Shown in pieces: positions 13,598 to 22,147 of a stretch of DNA of 35,774 nucleotides (position 1 is its first letter; every line of letters starts with the position of its first letter). The position numbers were made by a program, and so were the translations under genes. The notes under the pieces were generated by a model that was not told the origin of the DNA, searched no databases, and saw only the letters and a program-made list of their open reading frames with translations. This DNA comes from Cellulomonas fimi. GTDB taxonomy: Bacteria; Actinomycetota; Actinomycetes; Actinomycetales; Cellulomonadaceae. The stretch covers positions 1 to 35,774 of the forward strand of contig NZ_JAPESW010000036.1 in NCBI RefSeq assembly GCF_028527925.1, read 5' to 3'.

Positions 13598-16090
13598 ATG
13601 CCGCATCCTCCGCGCGCGCGGGGCCGCCAGGTCAACGCGTTCCAGGCCCTGGCGCTCCTGCTGTCGTTCGTGCTCGTCGCGGGCGTCAGTGGCGTGCTCG
13701 CCGCCGGCCTCGTGCTGCCGGGCGTCGCCGTCGCCGACGAGGTCACCGACCTCACCGTCACCGCGTTCGACGACCTGCCGACCGAGCTCGAGCCGACGCA
13801 GCTGCCCGAGAAGTCCGTGATCCTCGCGGCGGACGGCACGCTGCTCGCGACGTTCTTCAGCGAGGACCGGGTCGTCGTCCCCCTGTCGGAGATCTCGATC
13901 CACCTCCAGCACGCGGTCGTCGCGATCGAGGACAAGCGGTTCTACCAGCACGCGGGCGTCGACCCGCCGGGCATGCTCCGCGCCGCCGTCAAGGGTGCGC
14001 TCGGCAGCTCCGACGACGGCCAGCAGGGCGCCTCGACGCTCACGCAGCAGTACGTGAAGAACGTGCTGATCCAGGCCGCGGCCACCAAGGAGACCGAGGC
14101 GGAGCGGCTCGCGGCGATGCAGGCCGCGACCGAGGCCGACGGGCCCGAGGGGTACGCCCGCAAGCTGCGGGAGGCGAAGCTCGCCATCGCGCTCGAGAAG
14201 CAGATGACGAAGGACGAGATCCTCGAGAAGTACCTCAACATCGCGCAGTTCGGCATCAAGGTCTACGGCGCCGAGGCCGCTGCGCAGTACTACTTCGGGA
14301 TCCCCGCGAAGGATCTCAACTACCTCCAGGCCGCCACGATCGCCGGCGTCACGCAGAGCCCGACCCACTGGGACCCGGTCCGCGACCCGGTCGTGTCGAA
14401 GGAGCGCCGGGACACCGTCCTGCTCACGATGCACGACCAGGGCTACATCACCGACGAGGAGTTCCAGACCGGGCTCGCGACGCCCGTCGAGGCGACGCTC
14501 AACGTGCACGCGCTGCGCGTCGGGTGCATCGCCGCGAGCGACGCGGTCCCCGGCTCGGGCTACTTCTGCGACTACGTCACGAAGGTCATCGTCAACGACC
14601 CGGCCTTCGGCGCGGACGCCGCGACCCGCAAGGCGCTGCTGTACAAGGGCGGCCTCACGATCACCACGACGCTCGACCCGGGCAAGCAGGCGATCGCCGA
14701 CGCCGAGGTCAAGGCCGCGGTGCCGGTCGACGACTCCAGCCGCCTGGGGCACGCGCTGGTGAGCGTCGAGCCCGGCTCCGGCAAGATCATCGCGATGGCG
14801 CAGAACCGCGTGTACGCACCCGTCGCGGCGAACCCGGGCGAGGAGTCGGTCAACTTCAACACCGACTTCGCCTACGGCGCCTCCGGCGGGTTCAACCCGG
14901 GTTCGACGTTCAAGCCCTTCACGCTGCTCACGTGGTTGAAGAACGGCCACAGCCTGTACGAGACGGTCAACGGCGCGAAGCGACCGCTGAACCTCAACCA
15001 GTTCAAGGTCTGCGGCGGACCCTGGTCCCGCAACGAGGCGTGGAACCCGAACAACTCCGAGGGCAACGGCGGCATGATGACCGTGCTCGACGCCACCCGG
15101 AACTCCGTCAACCTCGCCTACCTGTCGATGGCGATGGAGCTCGACATGTGCGACGTGGCCGACACCGCGTCCTCGATCGGCGTCCACATCGCCAAGCCGC
15201 GCGCGGCCGACCAGGGCACCAACGAGCGGCTCAAGGCGGGCACCAGCGGTCCGGGCCTCAACCCGTCGAACGTGCTCGGCACCGACGAGGTCGCTCCGCT
15301 CACCATGGCCGCGGCGTTCGCGGCGTTCGCGTCGGGCGGCGTGTTCTGCACCCCGATCGCCATCACGAGCGTGACCGACACCAACGGGGCGCCGCTCCCG
15401 GTGCCCGACGCCGGCTGCCACCAGGCGATCGAGCCGCGCATCGCCAACACCATGAACTTCGCGCTGAGCGGAGTCTGGCAGGGCACCGCCGACGGCGTCG
15501 GCGCGCCGCCGTTCCCGTCGGCCGGCAAGACGGGCACGACGAGCGAGAACGAGCAGACGTGGTTCGTCGGCTACACGCCGCGCCTCGCCACGGCCGTGTG
15601 GCTCGGCGACCCGAAGGAGTCGAAGCGCCAGGTCAAGCGGATGTACGTCGGCGGTAAGTGGGTGCCCCGCGCATTCGGTGCGACGGTGTCCGCCCCCACC
15701 TGGAAGCGGTTCATGGTCCAGGCGCTCGCCGACGGCAACAACCCCGACTTCGGCGCCCCGGACGACAAGCTCGTCTTCGGCGAGAAGGTCAACGTGCCCA
15801 ACGTGGTCGGGCGCAGCGAGGGCGACGCGCGGGCGATCCTCGAGCAGCGCGGCTTCAAGGTGCGCGTCGACGGCGCTCAGGTGCCGTCGAGCGTGCCGGC
15901 GGGCAGCGTCGCCGAGCAGAGCCCGTCAGGTCAGGCGAACAAGGGCGCCACGATCACGCTGAAGCTGTCGAACGGGCAGGGCGGCGGTCAGCAGCCCGGC
16001 CCCGGCCCCGGGCCCGGCGGTCCGGGCGGCGGACCCGGCGGCGGTGGCGGCCCCGGCCAGGGCAACGGCAACGGCCGCGGTCAGCCGTGA
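13598..16090 (+). CDS. ponA2: Class A penicillin-binding protein with PASTA domain (PonA2-like)
   Basis: An 830-residue bifunctional peptidoglycan synthase. A membrane anchor lies at about residues 15-42. The GT51 glycosyltransferase domain contains AIEDKRFYQHAGVDPPGM (catalytic Glu111) and QQGASTLTQQYVKNVL. The transpeptidase domain has the S-x-x-K active site at Ser436 (NPGSTFKPF), S-x-N at 503-505 (RNSVNLAYL) and K-T-G at about 644 (GKTGTTSENEQTWFVGYTP). One PASTA domain follows (about 731-795, VNVPNVVGRSEGDARAIL), then a Gly/Pro-rich tail. Architecture and position match M. tuberculosis ponA2 (Rv3682). Its TGA overlaps the GTG of the next gene (GTGA). Confidence 0.94.
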   Translation: MPHPPRARGRQVNAFQALALLLSFVLVAGVSGVLAAGLVLPGVAVADEVTDLTVTAFDDLPTELEPTQLPEKSVILAADGTLLATFFSEDRVVVPLSEISIHLQHAVVAIEDKRFYQHAGVDPPGMLRAAVKGALGSSDDGQQGASTLTQQYVKNVLIQAAATKETEAERLAAMQAATEADGPEGYARKLREAKLAIALEKQMTKDEILEKYLNIAQFGIKVYGAEAAAQYYFGIPAKDLNYLQAATIAGVTQSPTHWDPVRDPVVSKERRDTVLLTMHDQGYITDEEFQTGLATPVEATLNVHALRVGCIAASDAVPGSGYFCDYVTKVIVNDPAFGADAATRKALLYKGGLTITTTLDPGKQAIADAEVKAAVPVDDSSRLGHALVSVEPGSGKIIAMAQNRVYAPVAANPGEESVNFNTDFAYGASGGFNPGSTFKPFTLLTWLKNGHSLYETVNGAKRPLNLNQFKVCGGPWSRNEAWNPNNSEGNGGMMTVLDATRNSVNLAYLSMAMELDMCDVADTASSIGVHIAKPRAADQGTNERLKAGTSGPGLNPSNVLGTDEVAPLTMAAAFAAFASGGVFCTPIAITSVTDTNGAPLPVPDAGCHQAIEPRIANTMNFALSGVWQGTADGVGAPPFPSAGKTGTTSENEQTWFVGYTPRLATAVWLGDPKESKRQVKRMYVGGKWVPRAFGATVSAPTWKRFMVQALADGNNPDFGAPDDKLVFGEKVNVPNVVGRSEGDARAILEQRGFKVRVDGAQVPSSVPAGSVAEQSPSGQANKGATITLKLSNGQGGGQQPGPGPGPGGPGGGPGGGGGPGQGNGNGRGQP

Positions 16091-17019
16091 CGATCGGACG
16101 GACGCTCGGCACCGCGGGGCTCCTCGGCGCCGGAGCGCTCGCGTGGTCGGTCGTCGAGGCGCAGTGGTACACGCTGCGCGAGGTGACGGTGCCGGTGCTG
16201 CCGACCGGGCAGGACCCGCTGCGGGTGCTGCACCTGTCGGACCTGCACCTGACGCCCGGCCAGCGGCGCAAGGTCGACTGGGTGCGGGACCTCGCGTCGC
16301 TCGACCCGCACCTCGTCGTCGACACGGGTGACAACTGGGCGCACCTCGACGCGATGCCGGCGCTGCTCGAGGCGCTCGAGCCGCACCTCGCCCGTCCGGG
16401 CGCCTTCGTGCTCGGGTCCAACGACTACGTCGCCCCGCGGCCCAAGAACCCGGCGCGGTACCTGCTCCCGGACTCCCGCGGCGCCGCTCCGGCAAAGCCC
16501 GTCGAGCTGCCGTGGGGCGAGCTCGTCGCCCGGTTCACCGCGGCCGGGTGGATCGACCTGTCGAACCGCCGCGACGTCGTCAAGGTCGACGGGCGCGTCC
16601 TGTCGCTCGTCGGCACCGACGACGCGCACCTCGACCGCGACCGCTTCCCCGCCGCCGGCGGGGACGACGACGCGCGCACCGGGTCGACGCCCGTCGACCT
16701 GCACCTCGGGGTCACGCACGCGCCCTACCGGCGGGTGCTCGACGCGATGCACGCGGACGACGTCGACGTCGCGATCGCGGGCCACACGCACGGCGGCCAG
16801 CTCGCCGTGCCGCTGTGGGGTGCGCTCGTCACGAACTGCGACCTCGACACGCGCCGGGCCAAGGGCCTGCACGGCTGGCCGGGCCCGCGCCCGGACCGCC
16901 CCGGCGGCGCGGGTTCGTCGTGGCTGCACGTCTCGGCCGGTCTGGGGACGTCGCCGTACGCCCCGGTCCGCTTCGCGTGCCGCCCGGAGGCGACGCTGCT
17001 GACGTTCGTCGCCGCCTGA
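16087..17019 (+). CDS. Membrane-anchored metallophosphoesterase
   Basis: A 310-residue calcineurin-like phosphoesterase. A short N-terminal hydrophobic segment (about 5-22) precedes the metal-binding blocks LRVLHLSDLHLTPGQRRKV, LVVDTGDNWAHLDAM, VLGSNDYVAPRPKNP (where GNHD is more usual), LGVTHAPYRRVLDAM and IAGHTHGGQLAVPLWG, giving the complete D-x-H, G-D, N-D, H, G-H-x-H ligand set. The end, SAGLGTSPYAPVRFACRPEA, is typical of this subfamily, which includes YkuE-like enzymes and Rv3683. The GTG start overlaps the PBP stop, so the two are coupled and may share a cell-envelope task; the substrate is unknown. Confidence 0.9.
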   Translation: MTIGRTLGTAGLLGAGALAWSVVEAQWYTLREVTVPVLPTGQDPLRVLHLSDLHLTPGQRRKVDWVRDLASLDPHLVVDTGDNWAHLDAMPALLEALEPHLARPGAFVLGSNDYVAPRPKNPARYLLPDSRGAAPAKPVELPWGELVARFTAAGWIDLSNRRDVVKVDGRVLSLVGTDDAHLDRDRFPAAGGDDDARTGSTPVDLHLGVTHAPYRRVLDAMHADDVDVAIAGHTHGGQLAVPLWGALVTNCDLDTRRAKGLHGWPGPRPDRPGGAGSSWLHVSAGLGTSPYAPVRFACRPEATLLTFVAA

Positions 17020-17151
17020 CGTCCGTCACGGGCTGCCGCCCGTCGCGACCGGAAGGCGCCGTCGGACCACGCCGGCCACACGCCGCAGGGCCGAGCCCGA
17101 GACGTCGGTCACGCGTGCCGTATCCGGTTTCGTCGATCGGAGGTGCGTCGG

Positions 17152-17157
17152 CTATTC
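17152..17157 (+). promoter_or_regulatory. -10 box of the tRNA-Pro gene
   Basis: TATTCT, in a locally AT-richer stretch, lies 13 nt upstream of the tRNA 5' end, at a suitable distance for a -10 element. The rest of 17020-17151 contains nothing recognisable. Confidence 0.5.
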
Positions 17158-17170
17158 TTACGGGGCTCCA

Positions 17171-17244
<74 letters not shown>

Positions 17245-17248
17245 CAGT

Positions 17249-17303
17249 GCGAAAGGCCCTCTGGTCAGCGAGTCCGCTCGCGCCAGGGGGCCTTTCGCGT
17301 TTC
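17249..17303. terminator. Hairpin terminator after tRNA-Pro
   Basis: GCGAAAGGCCCTCTGG (17249-17264) pairs with CCAGGGGGCCTTTCGC (17283-17298), a 16-bp stem with one mismatch, followed by GTTTC. It begins 5 nt after the tRNA, so it also ends that transcript. Confidence 0.88.
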
Positions 17304-17442
17304 CCGGCTCCACCGAGCAATCCTCATGCTGCCCACGCATGAGGCCCGCTCGCCCCCGGCATGCAGAGCAGCAGGTCGATGTGCCACGCCGCGCGTGGCG
17401 ATCCCCGCGCGGGTCGGATCGACACTGGGGCAGAATGTGCTC

Positions 17443-17910
17443 GTGAGTGGAACGGCAGCCCAAGCGCTGTTCGACGCAGTGGCGCTCTGGGAGATCAGAT
17501 CCCCCCGCGCAGCGGACGAGGTCATCGCCGCCGCAGTCGACGCCCTCGTTGCCGGCGTCGACTCGCCGTCGCTTCGCGAGCTGGCGGGCGTCCCGGCGAG
17601 CGCGGACTACTGGACGTTGCGTCCGCTCGTCGAGGCCACTCTCGGCGAGCTCCGCATCCCCTACCCCGGGCCTGGCCGTGAGGATCTGGAGATCGCCGCG
17701 ACGCGCGTCATGTGCGCACGTCTGCTCGAGGGCTCACTGACCGCACGGGACCTGGGCGCCTGGGCGCACAGCACCATCGGTCACGAAGGAGCATCTCGAC
17801 TCCAGCCCTTCGTGGAGCTCGATGACATCTACGATCTCAGCGACGACGACGCCGCAGTCGAGGCTCTGGAGGATGCCGCCCGCCGGGAGGCGATGACCCT
17901 CCTCGGCTAG
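17443..17910 (+). CDS. Small acidic protein of unknown function (possible immunity-type protein)
   Basis: A 155-residue soluble, acidic, mainly helical protein that I do not recognise. Features include LFDAVALWEIRSPRAADEVI, SPSLRELAGVPASADYWTLR, the conserved-looking LGAWAHSTIGHEG, and a very acidic tail (VELDDIYDLSDDDAAVEALE). GTG at 17443 is taken as the start because codon-like sequence begins there; a ribosome binding site is weak (GGGGCAG). Acidity, size and position before an apparent secreted cysteine peptidase recall immunity proteins of toxin systems, but immunity genes usually follow their toxin and this role is only inference. It differs in style from the housekeeping genes around it and sits between a tRNA and an accessory gene. 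Confidence 0.6.
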   Translation: MSGTAAQALFDAVALWEIRSPRAADEVIAAAVDALVAGVDSPSLRELAGVPASADYWTLRPLVEATLGELRIPYPGPGREDLEIAATRVMCARLLEGSLTARDLGAWAHSTIGHEGASRLQPFVELDDIYDLSDDDAAVEALEDAARREAMTLLG

Positions 17911-18048
17911 GTGCTGCGCCGGGCCCCGTCGTCGCCGGGCTGCCCGATCGCGCACGGCTCCCCCGCGGCGAGGGCAGGTCCTGGACAGCCTCGTCGGCCG
18001 ACGCGGAGACTGGACGGGTCGCGAGCACGTGACCGCCGGGAGGCGCGC

Positions 18049-18711
18049 ATGTGGGCACGGGAGCACGCCCGTGGGCGTCCGGCGACGCCCACCCGTCCGG
18101 ACGAGGTCGAGGCGCCGTCCGTCACCCGCTCGCTGCTCTCGCTCCAGGCGAGCGCCGGCAACCAGGCCACCGTCCGCTGGGTGCGGGACGCGCGGACACC
18201 ACCCCCGCTCGCCCGGGTGCAGCGTGACGAGCTCGAGTGGTACGACGACGGCGGGGCGGGCGAGGCCGAGGAGCTGCAGGACCGCCCGCGACCGCGGACA
18301 CGCGAGCAGGCGCGCGCCATGGTCGACGCCCACGTCGAGCCGAAGGCGTGCTTCATCGAGCTCGAGAGCACGCGCGCCGGGTGGCGGGCGATCCCGGGCA
18401 CCGGGTGCGCGCACTGGGTGGCCCACCAGCGCGGCGGGCCGACCGGGACGAACCGCGTGTGCGAGGCGGGCTTCAAGTACCGGGTCACGGACCTGCTCGC
18501 CTCGCTGACGCAGCGGTCGGCGGACCTGCAGGGTGCGCGGGTGGGTGACGTCTGGTCGGCGAGCGGCTCGTCCCACGTCGGGATCGTGCGTGCCGTGAAC
18601 CGGGAGGACGGGGGGACGCGCGTCGTCTCGGTCAGCGTCGAGAACGACAGCTCGGCGAGCGGCGGCGTCGTCACGCAGGTCAAGACGGACGGCTCGATCT
18701 ACGGCGGCTAG
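18049..18711 (+). CDS. Putative CHAP-like cysteine peptidase with toxin/eCIS-cargo-type N-terminus
   Basis: A 220-residue protein without a signal peptide or membrane segment. Residues 26-43 (TRSLLSLQASAGNQATVRW) match the 'LL.LQ..AGN.AV.RL' motif found near the N-terminus of many actinobacterial proteins linked to contractile injection systems and polymorphic toxins; a VQRDE segment follows. Residues 100-220 look like a papain-like CHAP/NlpC domain: Cys120 in GTGCAHWVAHQ, His176 in GDVWSASGSSHVGIVRAV, and an acidic/amide pair at 199-200 in SVSVENDSSASGG. The order Cys-His-Asn/Asp and the G-D-V...HVGIV pattern fit a peptidoglycan hydrolase or related amidase. ATG at 18049 follows GGGAGG. No injection-system structural gene is in the window, so this would be an orphan cargo. 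Function is inferred. Confidence 0.6.
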   Translation: MWAREHARGRPATPTRPDEVEAPSVTRSLLSLQASAGNQATVRWVRDARTPPPLARVQRDELEWYDDGGAGEAEELQDRPRPRTREQARAMVDAHVEPKACFIELESTRAGWRAIPGTGCAHWVAHQRGGPTGTNRVCEAGFKYRVTDLLASLTQRSADLQGARVGDVWSASGSSHVGIVRAVNREDGGTRVVSVSVENDSSASGGVVTQVKTDGSIYGG

Positions 18712-18749
18712 GACCACCTCGCGAGCGGACCGGCGGGCACGGCGTGCGT

Positions 18750-18785
18750 GAGACCCGGACCGGCGTCACGGCCGGTCCGGGTCTC
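18750..18785. terminator. Bidirectional hairpin terminator
   Basis: GAGACCCGGACCGGC (18750-18764) and GCCGGTCCGGGTCTC (18771-18785) make a perfect 15-bp stem with a 6-nt loop, between the convergent CHAP-like gene and the DUF4097 gene. Confidence 0.9.
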
Positions 18786-18789
18786 GCAT

Positions 18790-18866
18790 CGAGGGCGGGC
18801 TCGTCAGCGCGAACCGAGGCCGGGCCCTGTCAGCGGGCGTCGAGGGCCGGCCCCGTCAGCGGGGGT
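18790..18866. repeat. 26-bp tandem repeat carrying copies of the DUF4097 gene end and stop codon
   Basis: Three consecutive units, 18790-18814 (25 bp), 18815-18840 and 18841-18866 (26 bp each), share CGAGGSCGG...GTCAGCG. The third contains the real end of the DUF4097 gene (minus strand, Leu-Asp-Pro-Arg-TGA, stop 18856-18858). The others read Leu-Asp-Ala-Arg-TGA and Leu-Gly-Ser-Arg-TGA in the same register. Divergence among copies shows the duplication is not brand new. Confidence 0.85.
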
Positions 18867-19770
18867 CGAGGTAGGAGACGTGGCCGTCCGAGCTGCGGAT
18901 GACCACCGTGCGGGGCGCGGACGGGTCCGTGGGCGCCTCGACGGTCTGGCGGCCGTTCGACGTGGAGATGGTCAGCGCGACGGGCTCGCCGGTGCCGACC
19001 ACCGTGGCGTCCCCGTTGCTGGTGACGGCCTCGACGTCGCCGCGGACGTCGGCGACGTCGATGCTGCCGTCGCTGCTCCGGGCGACTGCGTCTCCGCCCA
19101 CGTCGACCACCCGGACGTCGCCGTTGCTGGTCACGGCCTCGAGCCGGCCGCCGATGCCCTGCGCGTCGATCCCGCCGTCGTAGGTGCGGGCGGTCACGTC
19201 GCCGGACACGTCGGTGACGATGACGTCGCCGTTGCTGGAGTGCAGCTGCGCGTCGCCGGTGATCCGGTCGGCCTCGACGCGGCCGTCGTACGTCTGCGCC
19301 TCGAGGTCGCCCGCGAGGCCGCGTGCCACGACGTCGCCGTTCGAGGTCCGGACGACGACGTGCGTGGACCGGGGGACGTGCACGTCGAGCGCACCCGTGC
19401 AGACGCCGAACCAGGAGCCGCACTCGTGGCGCACGACGAGCCTGTCGCCGCGCTGCTGCACGGAGTACGTGGGCGACGCGAAACCGCTGCGGGCGATGCG
19501 CTCGACGTCGACGAGGTCGTCGTCGCCGGCGGACACCGACACGCGGCCGTCGGCGACGAGCTCGACAACGTCGGCCGCGTCGTACGTGGCGGTGCCGCGC
19601 TCGGTGCTCGACATCGCGAGGTCGGCGACCTGGATCCCGCCCCACACGATCGTCGCGACGCCGAGGGTGACGCCGGCGACCAGGAGGCCACGGCCGAGCG
19701 GGGTGCGGGTCGGGTCGGCGGGCGGCGGGCCGACGGGGGTGACGGGCGGCTGCTGCAGGGTGGCGGTCAT
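18856..19770 (-). CDS. DUF4097 beta-strand repeat protein, membrane-anchored
   Basis: A 304-residue protein with a cytoplasmic proline-rich N-terminus, one membrane segment (about 28-48, GLLVAGVTLGVATIVWGGI) and an outside domain made of about ten short beta repeats built on TSNGDV, TYDGRV, SSNGDV and SSDGSI, the hallmark of DUF4097. Such proteins form beta-solenoid-like surfaces and often sit with LiaFSR-type envelope-stress regulators. The ATG overlaps the TGA of the response regulator gene (ATGA), so it is the third gene of the sensor kinase operon and may be its output or a feedback partner. Its 3' end is duplicated in tandem. Confidence 0.88.
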   Translation of the reverse strand: MTATLQQPPVTPVGPPPADPTRTPLGRGLLVAGVTLGVATIVWGGIQVADLAMSSTERGTATYDAADVVELVADGRVSVSAGDDDLVDVERIARSGFASPTYSVQQRGDRLVVRHECGSWFGVCTGALDVHVPRSTHVVVRTSNGDVVARGLAGDLEAQTYDGRVEADRITGDAQLHSSNGDVIVTDVSGDVTARTYDGGIDAQGIGGRLEAVTSNGDVRVVDVGGDAVARSSDGSIDVADVRGDVEAVTSNGDATVVGTGEPVALTISTSNGRQTVEAPTDPSAPRTVVIRSSDGHVSYLDPR

Positions 19771-20504
19771 GCGCGTGCTCCGTTCGTGGGTCGGCCGGTG
19801 CCGACGCCGCCGGGCGGCGTGACGACCGGGCCGGGCTGGGCGGCGGTCGGACCGTGCTCGAGCCAGCGCAGGACGGCGAGCACGCGGCGGTGGTCGTCGG
19901 CGTCGGGCGGCAGGCCGAGCTTGGTGAGGATGGACGTGACGTGCTTCTCGACGGCGGGCAGCCCGACGACGAGACGGTCGGCGATCGCGGTGTTGGACCG
20001 ACCCTCGGCCATGAGGCCGAGCACCTCGCGCTCACGCGGGGTGAGCGCCTCGAGGCCGGTGCTGCGGGTGCGAGCGAGGATCTGGGCCACCACCTCGGGG
20101 TCGATGACGGTGCCGCCGGTCGCCACGCGCTGCAGGGCGTCGAGGAACTCCTCCACGTCGGCCACGCGGTCCTTGAGCACGTACCCGAGCCCGCGCACGT
20201 CGCCCGCGAAGAGCTCGGCGGCGTAGCGCTGCTCGACGTACTGCGACAGGACGAGGATCGGCAGACGGCGGTGCAGGCTGCGCAGGTGGACGGCGGCCCG
20301 CAGGCCCTCGTCGGTGTGGCTGGGCGGCATCCGGACGTCCGTGACGACCACGTCGGGCAGGTCGTCGCCGGCGGTCCCGGTGCCGAGTGCGGCGACGAGC
20401 TCGTCGGCCGTCGGGTAGCCGGTGACGTCGTGGCCCTCCGCCTCGAGCAGGCGGGACAGGCCGTCCCGGAGGAGGACGGAGTCCTCCGCGATCACGATGC
20501 GCAC
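19767..20504 (-). CDS. LuxR/NarL-family response regulator
   Basis: A 245-residue regulator. The receiver domain starts MRIVIAEDSVLLRDGLSRLL with the acidic pocket E-D, the phospho-acceptor Asp in DVVVTDVRMPPSHTDEG, and Lys in GLGYVLKDRVADVEEFLDAL. The C-terminal helix-turn-helix (about 160-220) reads LTPREREVLGLMAEGRSNTA and VEKHVTSILTKLGLP. GTG at 20504 overlaps the sensor kinase stop by 13 nt. The M-P-P-S-H-T-D-E-G and DRVADVEEFLDAL features are typical of the actinobacterial regulators paired with kinases of this type. The proline-rich tail (about 225-245) is probably disordered. Confidence 0.94.
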   Translation of the reverse strand: MRIVIAEDSVLLRDGLSRLLEAEGHDVTGYPTADELVAALGTGTAGDDLPDVVVTDVRMPPSHTDEGLRAAVHLRSLHRRLPILVLSQYVEQRYAAELFAGDVRGLGYVLKDRVADVEEFLDALQRVATGGTVIDPEVVAQILARTRSTGLEALTPREREVLGLMAEGRSNTAIADRLVVGLPAVEKHVTSILTKLGLPPDADDHRRVLAVLRWLEHGPTAAQPGPVVTPPGGVGTGRPTNGARA

Positions 20505-21958
20505 GGCACCTCCACGGTGAGCCGGGTCCCGCCTCCGGCGGGGCTGTCGAGGTCGAACGTGCCGTCGAGCGCGGCGACGCGGCTGCGCAGGCCGTCGAGC
20601 CCGCTGCCGGGGCTGGCGGTCGCGCCGCCCTTGCCGTCGTCGGCGACGACCACGCGGAGCGCGGGACCGCCGGCGCCGTTCACGACCGTCGCCTCCACGA
20701 GCACGCTCTGCGCGCCCGAGTGCTTGGTGACGTTCGTGAGCGCCTCGGCGACGACGAAGTAGGCGGCGGCCTGCGTGGCGGCGGGGGCGAGCGCGAGGGT
20801 CTCGGGCGTCGGCACGTCGACCGTGACGGACACGGGCGTCCGGGCGGCGAGCGCCGACAGGGCCGCGTCGAGACCGCGGTCGGTGAGGACGGCCGGGTGG
20901 ATGCCACGGACGAGGTCGCGCAGCTCGGCGAGGGTCTCCTTGACCTCGCGGTGCGCGTGGTCGAGCGCGGCGGCGGCGGTCTCCGGGTCGCGGCTCGCGG
21001 CGCGCTTGGCGGCACCGAGCTCCACGCCCAGGGCGACGAGCCGCTGCTGGGCGCCGTCGTGCAGGTCGCGCTCGATGCGGCGGCGCTCCTCGTCGGCCGC
21101 GCCGACGGCGGCCGTCCGGGTCTCGCGCAGCTGCTCGGCGCGGACCTCGGCCCGGTCGACGGCCGCGCGGGCCTCGACGAGCGCCTCGGACTGGGCGGTC
21201 GGGCCGAGCAGCGCGCGGGCCAGGCGCACGGTGAGGAGCGACGTGGCCTGCGCGGCGAGCGCGGCGAGCCACAGCAGCGCGACCCCGCCGAGCACGGTCA
21301 GGAGGATCACGAGGGGCCACGCGAGGCCGAACCAGTCGTCGACGACCGACCCCTGGCCGTAGCCGGGGAACGCGATCGCGCCGACGCCCGCGCCGGCCAG
21401 GCCGACGACGAGCGTCCACCCGAGCGACGAGACGCCCAGGCCGGCCACGGCGTACACCTGGTGCGCCCAGCGGCGGCCGTCGGACAGCACCGCCCACCAC
21501 GTGCCCCAGCGCCACCACCCGGGTCGGGGGCCTCGGCGGTAGGTCGGGGCGCCGACGACGACGCCCGTCTGGGCGGCGACGCGGGCGCGCTCGGCGCGGG
21601 CGAACCACTGCCCCGCGACCAGCCCGCCGACGAGCATCGGCAGGCCGACGCCGAACGCGGCGACGAGGCCCGCGGACGTCAGCGTCCAGACGAGCGCGAG
21701 GATCCCGAACGTCAGGAGCCACGGCCAGCCGATCGTGACCTGCGCGACCGCGCGCCACGTCGCGGCGTCGCCGGGCGCCCGCAGGAGCGCACGGGCCGAG
21801 AGGAACGCGGGGGCGACGACGTGCGCGTCGTCGGTCGTCGTCGGGGCCGCGGGGCGGGCCGGGGACGGCGCGGTCGCGGCGGACGCGCTCGCCGCGGCGG
21901 GTGCCGGCGGCTGGTGCGGCGGTGCGCCCGGTGCGGGCGGGACGGTCGGAGTGGCCAT
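20492..21958 (-). CDS. Sensor histidine kinase (HisKA_3 type)
   Basis: A 488-residue membrane sensor kinase. The N-terminal 45 residues are Ala/Pro-rich, followed by about four membrane segments in two pairs (75-115 and 165-245) with a short cytoplasmic loop between. The dimerisation helix contains the phospho-acceptor His in RRIERDLHDGAQQRLVALGV, and the ATPase domain has the N box (EALTNVTKHSGA), VVADDGKGG and GSGLDGLRSRVAALDG. ATG at 21958 is preferred over GTG at 21964 because TAGGTT (21966-21971) ends 7 nt before that ATG, consistent with a leaderless mRNA. It heads the operon with the LuxR regulator and DUF4097 protein; an envelope-stress signal is likely but not shown. Confidence 0.92.
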   Translation of the reverse strand: MATPTVPPAPGAPPHQPPAPAAASASAATAPSPARPAAPTTTDDAHVVAPAFLSARALLRAPGDAATWRAVAQVTIGWPWLLTFGILALVWTLTSAGLVAAFGVGLPMLVGGLVAGQWFARAERARVAAQTGVVVGAPTYRRGPRPGWWRWGTWWAVLSDGRRWAHQVYAVAGLGVSSLGWTLVVGLAGAGVGAIAFPGYGQGSVVDDWFGLAWPLVILLTVLGGVALLWLAALAAQATSLLTVRLARALLGPTAQSEALVEARAAVDRAEVRAEQLRETRTAAVGAADEERRRIERDLHDGAQQRLVALGVELGAAKRAASRDPETAAAALDHAHREVKETLAELRDLVRGIHPAVLTDRGLDAALSALAARTPVSVTVDVPTPETLALAPAATQAAAYFVVAEALTNVTKHSGAQSVLVEATVVNGAGGPALRVVVADDGKGGATASPGSGLDGLRSRVAALDGTFDLDSPAGGGTRLTVEVPCAS

Positions 21959-21965
21959 GTCCACG

Positions 21966-21971
21966 AACCTA
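21966..21971 (-). promoter_or_regulatory. -10 box of the sensor kinase operon
   Basis: TAGGTT on the minus strand ends 7 nt before ATG 21958. A GC-rich inverted repeat (ACCCCC/GGGGGT, about 22004-22020) lies just upstream and could be a regulator site. Nothing else is seen in 21972-22147. Confidence 0.45.
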
Positions 21972-22147
21972 GGCGTCGCCGACCCCTCGTCGACAGCACG
22001 CCCACCCCCGAGGTGGGGGTAGGGAGAACCCCACCGTCGCCCGCCGGCCCACCCCGGGCACCGCAGCCGGAGGCGCGTGTCGGCGCGGCCCGTACGGCAC
22101 GACGTGGGACCCTCCGCGGGGACGAGGGACGGGATCCGCCGGGCGCG

